From Bos javanicus (lineage: Eukaryota; Chordata; Mammalia; Artiodactyla; Bovidae): 64,000 bases of DNA. Shown here piece after piece: positions 21,390 to 28,900 of the stretch. Both the position numbers and the translations under genes were made by a program. The DNA lies in NCBI RefSeq assembly GCF_032452875.1, contig NC_083885.1, positions 64,835,625-64,899,624 on the forward strand, in the 5' to 3' direction. How positions within the stretch are numbered: the stretch's first letter is position 1; every line of letters begins with the position of its first letter. The notes under the pieces were generated by a model, which saw only the letters and a list, made by a program, of their open reading frames with translations, made no database searches and was not told the DNA's origin.

Positions 21390-21714
21390 GGTGCTGGAGA
21401 AGACTCTTGAGAGACCCTTGGACAACAAGGAGATCAAAGCACTCAGTCCTAAAGAAAATCATTGGAAGGGCTGATGCTGAAGCTGAAGCTCCAATACTTT
21501 GGCCACTTGATGAGCCAACTCATTCAAAAAAACCCTCATGCTGGGAAAGATTGAAGGCACAAGGAGAAGGGGTGGCAGAGGATGAGATGGTTAGATAGCA
21601 TCACCAACTCAATGGACATGAATTTGAGCAAACTCAGGAAGGACAGGGGAGCCTGGTGTGCTGCAGCCCATGGGGTTGCAAAGAGTCAGATACAACTCAG
21701 CAACTGAACAACAT
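21390..21714 (+). repeat. BovB 3' end, sense arm of an inverted pair
   Basis: GTGTGGTGCTGGAGAAGACTC to CAGCAACTGAACAAC. With 21094-21300 it forms an imperfect inverted repeat of about 200 bp with a 90-bp spacer. Confidence 0.9.
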
Positions 21715-22060
21715 TGTCTCCCTGGCCCCAAGGACGGGAGGTGAGTGATCTCTCAATCTTTTTACAGTGTTTAGTCCAAGTCTGTCCCCTGACATAAAAA
21801 TGCCCAATGTCTGGTGATTTACCCTATTCCCATTGCTGGTTTTTATACCAAGGTGTAGACCTCGAAACAGAGACAGGAGTCCGGTCGTGAATACGTAGTC
21901 CCGGAGCCCGCTGGTCTCTTGCTTCAGGAAATATAAACAGGGGGCTGCTGATGAATGCAAGGCCCCAGGAGGTGTGAGCAGGAGGCCAGTTGTAAATGCC
22001 TAGCCTGGGGCCAGCTCCTGCTCCAAGAGCACTCCAGTCACCATCCATAATATAATATTT
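21715..22060 (-). repeat. LTR-like element, antisense, distal part (tentative)
   Basis: Inferred to continue the element at 20742-21093 because the BovB pair separates two otherwise unassigned stretches. No signature motif is seen in this half. Confidence 0.35.
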
Positions 22061-22186
22061 TCTCACTCAATTTACTGTCTAATCCAAAAATGAAAGTGAA
22101 AAGATTTCACCTATTCTTATCTCTTCCCCCTACTGTGACATCTATTGTGTTCTGTCAGTGTTTAAATGCTAATTTCCAGGTTACAA

Positions 22187-22408
22187 GAGCTTCCCTGGTG
22201 GCTCAGAGGGTAAAGCACCTGCCTGCAGTGCAGGAGACCTGGGTTCGATCCCTGGGTCAGGAAGATCCCCTGGAGGAGGAAATGGCAACCCACTCCAGTA
22301 CTCTTGCCTGGACAATCCCATGCATGGAGGAGCCTGGTGCAGGCTACAGTCCATGGGGTCACAAAGAGTCGGACACGACTGAGCGACTTCACTTTCACTT
22401 TCTTTCAC
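22187..22408 (+). repeat. Bov-tA SINE, sense, full length, with 14-bp target duplication
   Basis: Well-preserved head GGTGGCTCAGAGGGTAAAG to GAGCGACTTCACTTTCAC. Perfect repeats TTTCCAGGTTACAA lie at 22173-22186 and 22409-22422, so it is a young insertion. Confidence 0.96.
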
Positions 22409-22422
22409 TTTCCAGGTTACAA

Positions 22423-22787
22423 ACTAGAACCTGGAATCGTTTAGGGAGGAAAGGAATGACTCAGAAGACTTACTTCCCCAAGGGAGAGAGGGTGAGTATG
22501 TTCCCATTTAAATGAGGGATGGTTGTATTATGTGAAGCAGGAAGATGTTTCTGCTATCGTGTGGAATTCAACTTTCTGAAGACCTCCCTCTCCATGGGTG
22601 GACTGTCCACGGCAGAGTGAATCTAACTAACACCCGTTTTAATCCTCTTCTAGCTTACCTTCCTGCGTTGCAAAGTCTGGTTAGCTAAAAATGTTATTTT
22701 CCAGGCTCCCTTGCTTTTGCTAAGCAGACACGTGTGAGACTTGGAGTAAGATACTGCATGGCAGTGAGCAGCAAAAATGCACGCGGA
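22423..22787. other. Unassigned sequence
   Basis: No exon or known repeat was recognised. Confidence 0.3.
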
Positions 22788-22912
22788 CTTCCCTGATGGT
22801 TTGGAGGCAGACTCCACACTCCCAATGAAGGGGGCCCGGGTCTGACCCCTGGACAGGGAACTAGATCCCAGATGCTGCGACTAAGCCCCAAATAAATGCT
22901 GAAAAAAAATAC
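22788..22912 (+). repeat. CHR-2-type SINE, sense
   Basis: GGACTTCCCTGATGGTTTGG, CTGGACAGGGAACTAGATCC, GATGCTGCGACTAAGCCCC. Confidence 0.85.
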
Positions 22913-23777
22913 ATGAAACTCATGGACAGACTGGTTCCAGGTATCAACTAAAAAAGATGTACAAGGTAAGAGCTATGAGTTAAGTTTTATTGGAGACAAA
23001 ATGAGGACTATGGCCTAGGAGACAGCACCTCAGATAGCTCTGAGAGACTGCTCCAAAGAGGCAGTGGGGGAAGGTCAATATGTGAGATTTTGGTGAAGAG
23101 GGAGTTTAACGCAATCAAGCACTTACTTTACAAAATTTTCTGCTACTCATGAGGAGCTGATGTCACCATGAAGGGATTTAGTGATTTTCTAGATAAAGGA
23201 GATGCAAGGACTGGGATCATGAAATCCGTTCCTGAAAATATCCAACTATCTAAAGACCAGTGCCATCAGTTTCTCTGGCACACCAAGTGCCTGTCTGTCC
23301 ACCCTGAACTCTGTTCGAGCACAGAATTCAGTCTCTGCAGAGGCAGACGGCAAATGCCCTCAGCGAGAACCAATCTGCAGTCGGCACAGGAAGCTAGGTG
23401 ATCACGGTGGGTGGAGTCAGTCCTGCTCACAAGAGAGATGAATTATCTCCCTGTTCTCTTGGAAAACAAAGTGAAGTGGGGAGGAGGGCAGAGATTTTTA
23501 TGGTGTGAAACATCTATTTGTCCCTCTTTCTTTCCCAACTTTGAAGACTTACCAGGTACTTTCAGTATATTTCTCCTGGGTTGCTAAATGTATTGACTTA
23601 ACAGATCATGTTCCCAAATAAAAAGCCCCAAATAAATAAATACTAGTATATACTAATACAAATAAATACTACTACTAATATAGTCCATCCAGGGCATTTT
23701 AGTGATGCAACTATGTCGTTCCATTTTATGTTTATTGTCCCCAATTAGCGATAGTATTTATATTTAAAAAATACATG
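22913..23777. other. Unassigned stretch, possibly an old LTR
   Basis: AGTTAAGTTTTATTGGAGAC near 22980 resembles a reversed LTR polyadenylation region, and the following 500 bp has no splice-flanked exon. I could not match it to a family. A short AT-rich TACTA-repeat patch occurs near 23640-23690. Confidence 0.3.
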
Positions 23778-23905
23778 GACATCCCTGGAAGGCCAGTGAT
23801 TAAGACTTCACACTCCCAATATAGGGGGCATGAGTTCAATCCCTGGTGGGGGAACTAAGATCCCACGTGCCCCATAGGGCAGCTGAAATAAATAAAATTT
23901 AAAAT
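23778..23905 (+). repeat. CHR-2-type SINE, sense
   Basis: GGACATCCCTGGAAGGCCAG to AACTAAGATCCCACGTGCC and an AATAAATAAAA tail. Confidence 0.85.
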
Positions 23906-23923
23906 TAGATTAAATTTTAAAAA

Positions 23924-24005
23924 GACTTCACCTTCCAATGCACGGTGTGTGGGTTCGACCCCCAGTTGGGGAGCTAAGATTCCCCCATGCCTATTGGCCA
24001 AAAAA
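23924..24005 (+). repeat. CHR-2-type SINE, 5'-truncated
   Basis: Begins at AAGACTTCACCTTCC and runs through GGGTTCGACCCCCAGTTGG to TTGGCCAAAAAAAC. Confidence 0.8.
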
Positions 24006-24083
24006 ACAAAACATAAAATAGAAACAATATTACAACAAATTCAATAAAGATTTTAAAAAACGGTCCACACTGAAAAATCTTTA

Positions 24084-24352
24084 GGGCTTCCCTGGTGGTC
24101 CAGTGGTTAAGAATCCACCTTGCGATGCAAGGGACACTGGCTTGATCCCAGGTCTGGGAAGATCCTACACGCCTTAGAGCAACTAAGCCTGTGCACCACA
24201 ATACTGAGCCTGCACACCTGCAGCCTGTGCTCTGAAACCAGAGAAGTTACTGCAATCAGCAGCCCCTGCTCCCTGCAGCTGGAGAAAGCCCAAGTGCAGC
24301 AGCGAAGACCACCACAGCCAAAAATAAGTAAATACATCTTTTAAAAAATCTT
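24084..24352 (+). repeat. CHR-1-type SINE, sense
   Basis: GGGCTTCCCTGGTGGTCCAG, GAGCAACTAAGCCTGTGC, CAGCGAAGACCACCACAGCC and an A-rich tail. Confidence 0.92.
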
Positions 24353-24466
24353 AAAAAAAAAGAATAAATAGATGTATTAATAATAATAAATAAGTAAAAT
24401 TTAAAAATGGATACCACAGATTGTATTCACTAGGAAAAAACTCCATGAGCATTTTTGTCAATTTAG

Positions 24467-24472
24467 TTTATT
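24467..24472 (-). terminator. ZIM3: Candidate ZIM3 polyadenylation signal
   Basis: AATAAA on the minus strand, about 305 bp downstream of the ZIM3 stop and before the next repeat cluster. It is the first consensus signal I see after the stop. Confidence 0.5.
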
Positions 24473-24670
24473 GCTACCTTGTCAATGTTTAAAAGTATCC
24501 CTGGTATACAAAGGGTACTTAATATTTGCTGAACAATAAACAAAATCAATCTTCAAAGGATACACAGCACCCCCAGGCTGCCCTCCGACAAGAGTGTTCT
24601 TACCAATCATTCAGTGGGAACTCCTGGAGGACTATTCTAGGCCAGCTTCTAAGGGGAGCGTTCCCCTTTT

Positions 24671-24775
24671 TTAACCTGCAGGAAGTGTGTATCTGTTGTG
24701 AATTCTTCTCTGGTGTTTGATAAGATACAACGTGTCAAGGAAGACTTTTCCACATTCAGAACACTCATGAGGTTT
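24671..24775 (-). pseudogene. ZIM3: Ninth zinc finger of ZIM3, stranded behind the stop codon
   Basis: The frame continues from the TAG as KPHECSECGKVF, then HQRRIHNR, a complete C2H2 finger with the H-x4-H spacing known from the last finger of human ZIM3. It ends at TAA 24671-24673. Translation would require read-through. Confidence 0.9.
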
Positions 24776-25917
24776 CTATCCAGTATGGATTTTCTGATGC
24801 AGGCGGAGGCCTAACTTCCAGCTAAAGAATTTTCCGCATTCCTGACATTGGTAGGTCTTCTCTTCGCTATGAATTCTCTGATGGCTGTGAAGATTGGACT
24901 TCTGGAAGAAAGCTTTCCCACATCTGTCACATTCATAGCATTTTTCTCCAGTATGGATTTTTCTGTGTTGAATGAGATTTTTCTGCTGGATGAAGGTATT
25001 GCCACATAGCTCACAGGCGTAGGCTCTCTCCTTAGAGTGGATTTTCTCATGGTCAATGGCATTGGATTTCTGGGCAAAAGCCTTTCCACATACCTTGCAT
25101 TTATAAGGCTTCTCTCCTGTGTGTGTTCTCTGATGTTTGACAAGATCTGACTTGTAGATGAATGCTTTTGCACAGTCGTTACAGCTGTAGGGTTTTTGTC
25201 CAGTGTGAATTTTTTTATGTTGAAGGAGGGTTGAGCCCTGTTTAAATGACTTCCCACATTTATCACATTCATAGGCTCTCTCTTCATTGTGAATTTTCTT
25301 ATGATTAATGCAGGAGGATTTCCAGGAAAAGCCTTTCCCACATGTTTGACACTCAAAGGGTTTCTCTTCAATGTGAGTTTTCTGGTGTTGGACAAGGCTG
25401 GGCTTTTGCTTGTAGACTTTTCCACATTCATCACATTCATAGGATTTTTCTCCTGTATCAGTGTTCTGATGTTCATCAGTCCTACTCTTCTTGCTGAATG
25501 CCTGTCTATGTGTATTATGTCCAAAGGATTCCTCAATGGCTTGTGTCCTTAGGGGACTCTGAAGGTATGATTTTGAACTGAGTGACTTTTGATGGGCATT
25601 CCACAAAAATTGGTTTTCTTTCAGTTTAGATGGATCATTGCCAATTCTTCTTTTGTATATATTATACGTATTATTTTTTGCATAGCTTTTCTTATCTAAA
25701 CTATGTTTCGAATGTTTCCCACATGAGTCACCTTCAAGGAGTCTGACCCTCGAAGGAACACTGTCTGTGCTCGGTAGGAGCTTTTCTGTAGGGTTGTCAC
25801 GTTCAGGATCTTTGTGCTCAGTCAGTGTTTCCTGGTTGGCGGATACAGCTTCTGTCTTGAGGTTCTGCTCTATGTCCTGGAATCTCCAACTCTGCTCTTC
25901 AATGGCCCAGTCTTTTC
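24776..25917 (-). CDS. ZIM3: ZIM3 coding exon 4 (zinc-finger exon)
   Basis: The acceptor is TATTCTGTTTTAG ending at 25918, phase 1. The exon encodes KDWAIEEQSW, a spacer, the two decayed fingers (one reads NAHQKSLSSKSYLQ, without the Cys pair), eight intact fingers and the TAG. The open frame continues upstream of the acceptor into a SINE, but that part is intron. Confidence 0.95.
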
Positions 25918-28900
25918 CTAAAACAGAATACAAAGAAACGGACTTCCTGGTGGAACAGTGGATAAGAATCCTCCTGCCAATGCAGGGAACTCGTGTTTGA
26001 TTCCTGGTGCAGGAAGATACCACTTGCAACAGGGCAACTAAACCCGTGGTGTGCACAGCTACTGAAACCCACCTGCTCTAGAGCCCAAGCCCCGCAACAA
26101 GGAAAGCCACCGCAACGAGAAGCCCAAGCTCCGCGACTAGGGAGCAGCCCCTGCTGGCTGCAACTACAGGAAAAGCCCGTGCAGCTACGAAGACCCAGCA
26201 CAGCCGAAAATAAATAAATGAATATAATTTTTTTTTAAAGAATACAGAGAAATGCTCTGTGTGAATCTCCCCACTCACATGAGTGAAATGAGGTACTGTA
26301 AATTCTCTATTGAAGAGATCATTCTGGTTTCAGGTGTAAAGTCTGTGGGAAACTAACTTAATTGAAACTTCACGGAGGAACACTAAAGGAGTAGATATAA
26401 CCTCAGGTGATACTGATCAAGAGTGATCAAAAACGGGACTTCCTATGACAACTGACCACAACTGAACACCTGCCGACCGCTTACTGAAGGTAACCTGTTG
26501 TGTAGCCACCGATCTTTAGTTTCAGATAAATAGAGCTTAAGATCCAGGACAGATTTATACTCAGTTACCTGCTATGTGTGCATTCTGGTTAGTTTTTTCC
26601 TAAATAAACATGTGTGTGCTTAGCTACTCAGCCATGTCTCACTCTTTGCGACCCCATGGACTGTAGCCCACCAGGCTCCTCTGTCTACGGGGATTCTCCA
26701 GGCAAGAATACTGGAGTGGGTTCCCATGCCCTTCTCCAGGGCATCTTCCCCACCAGGGATCAAACCAGGGTCTCCTGCATTGCTGGCAGATTCTTTACCA
26801 GCTGAGCTACCAGGGAGCTTTAAAATAAACTGAGATAATCTAATATTTATGAATTGCTGTGTGCATGTAATTGTATCATGTTCTCTCTCATATTTTGAGC
26901 TGCACTTGGTCTTTGCTGCAGGGCATGGGCTTTTCCAGTGGTGGCACGTGGGCTTCAATGGCCCGCAACATGTGGGATCTTAGTTCCCTGACCAGGTATA
27001 AAACTGCGTGCCCTATATTGGAAGTCAAAGTCTTAACCACTGGACCACCAGGGAAGCCCTGTGTCTTGTTCTTTTTGCGGTTTGCTTTTATTGATTAATT
27101 TTTTTAATTGAAGTACAGTTGATTTTCAGTGCTGTGTTAGTTTCAGGTGTACACCAAAGTGATTCTTTTTCAGATTCTGAATATGTCTGAAATATATTCT
27201 GAACATATTCAAAATATATCTGAATATATATACAAAAGTAGATACACACATATGTGTGTATTTATATACAATCTGTACATATGAAAGTTAAAGTGTTATT
27301 TGTTCAATTGTGTTCAACTCTTTGCAACCCCATGGACTATAGCCCGCCAGGCTCCTCTTCTCCAGGCAAGAACACTGGAGTGGGTAGCCATTTCCGTGTC
27401 AAGCAGGTCTTCCCAACCCAGGGATCAAACCTGGGTCTTCTGCACTGCAGGCAGATTCTTTACTGTCTGAGTCACCAGGGAAGTCCATCTGTATATATAT
27501 ACAGATTTCTTATCTAGATTCTTTTCCCATGTAAGTTAAGCAGCTGAATTTTGGATCCAACTTTTTCAATTCTTTTGCTATGAAGCACATTATTGGGAAA
27601 ATTCGTGAAATTTCAATGATGTTTATAGACAAATACTAGCATTACTTTCAGTGCTGAGTACCCAATGTCAACCCCTGTACTGTGATCATGCCCTTATAAG
27701 AGAAGGCCCTTGTGTTAAAGAAAACACTTGAGTGCAGGGGGCTTCACAGTTGAGTGCACAGGGAGCAGAGGAGAGCCCACAGAGGGGAGAAGCAGTTTAC
27801 TCGAAAAGGAAAATTCAGGTGAAAATTAAGGAACATGGCTGTGTGGAGAGAAATACCTGGAGATTCTCTCATTACAAAAAAGTCAGTACTTCCATGTGAT
27901 TTTGGTCCACTCAGGCTAAAGGACTTAGTGAGTTTTCTAAGAGGTCAGGTGGGGTGGGGGGAATTCCCTGGCCATCCTGTGGTTAGGAATCGGTGCAGAG
28001 AGAACGGGTTCAATCCCTGATCGGGGAACTAAGATCCTACAAGGGGCGCACTGCGGCCGAAATAAAAAGGATGACTTCCATCCACGTGACTTGAGCCCTC
28101 CCTCTCCTGGTCATGTACCTGCTGGACTGCAGCTCCTCAGCTCTTGCGTTCCCACCATCCACGGCTCCTCACCGTTTTCCAACCTCAAGATCACTTCCGG
28201 TTTGGTGGAGTCCTCTCCTCCTGTTCACGGAAAATACAGTTTGAAGTTGAGTGAGTTTTTGTGGGGACATGTGTTTGTGTGTTTCCACGAGTGTGTTTGT
28301 GTGAGTACCGTGTGTCTGAGGGTGTTCCTATGTGTTGGAGTGTTTGTGTGTGTGTATGTGTGTTTGTGTGAGTACCGTGTGTGAGGGTGTTCATCTGTGT
28401 TGGAGTGTTTGTGTGCTTGTGTGTGTGTTTCTGTGAGTGTGTGTTAGTGCTGTGTGTCTGAGGGTGTTCAAACGTGTTGGAATGTGTGTGTGTGTGTGTT
28501 GGTGTGAGTGTGGGTGTTGTGTGTTCCCCTTTGGTGGAGGGAACAGGTGGAGAAGATACAGCTAGGAATGCCTGGGGGCTGTCAATCCAAATACAGTTTT
28601 CAAATGCTTTTTTTTCAGAGGATGATGTTTTCCCAAAAATCAGGGCCAGAACTGGGGTGGAGCGAGAGGCCCCCGCCCACAAAACTGAAAGAGGCCCTCA
28701 CCCTCACGGTACTTATACAACCTGAGACGGAGGCTCCTTAACTTTAGCCCACGTGCACCTCACATGCCCTAATCTCTGTCCTGCCACGAACATATCCAAA
28801 GCAAATAGCATCTAACAGCCAAAACTGGTAAGCCACTCGGGGGGAGTGCCACAAGGTTCAGGCTTCAGGTTTTGAGTGACGCTCCCCAAGGAGCCACGCT

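Noticed and set aside
25918..26056. Open frame extending the ZIM3 finger exon upstream from an ATG at 26056
   Set aside because: The extra part translates antisense CHR-1 SINE. A clear splice acceptor with the right phase ends at 25918.
28265..28530. CRISPR-like or coding interpretation of the repeated units in the GT-rich block
   Set aside because: Units are diverged simple-sequence minisatellite within a mammalian intron. The open frames across it follow from low complexity.
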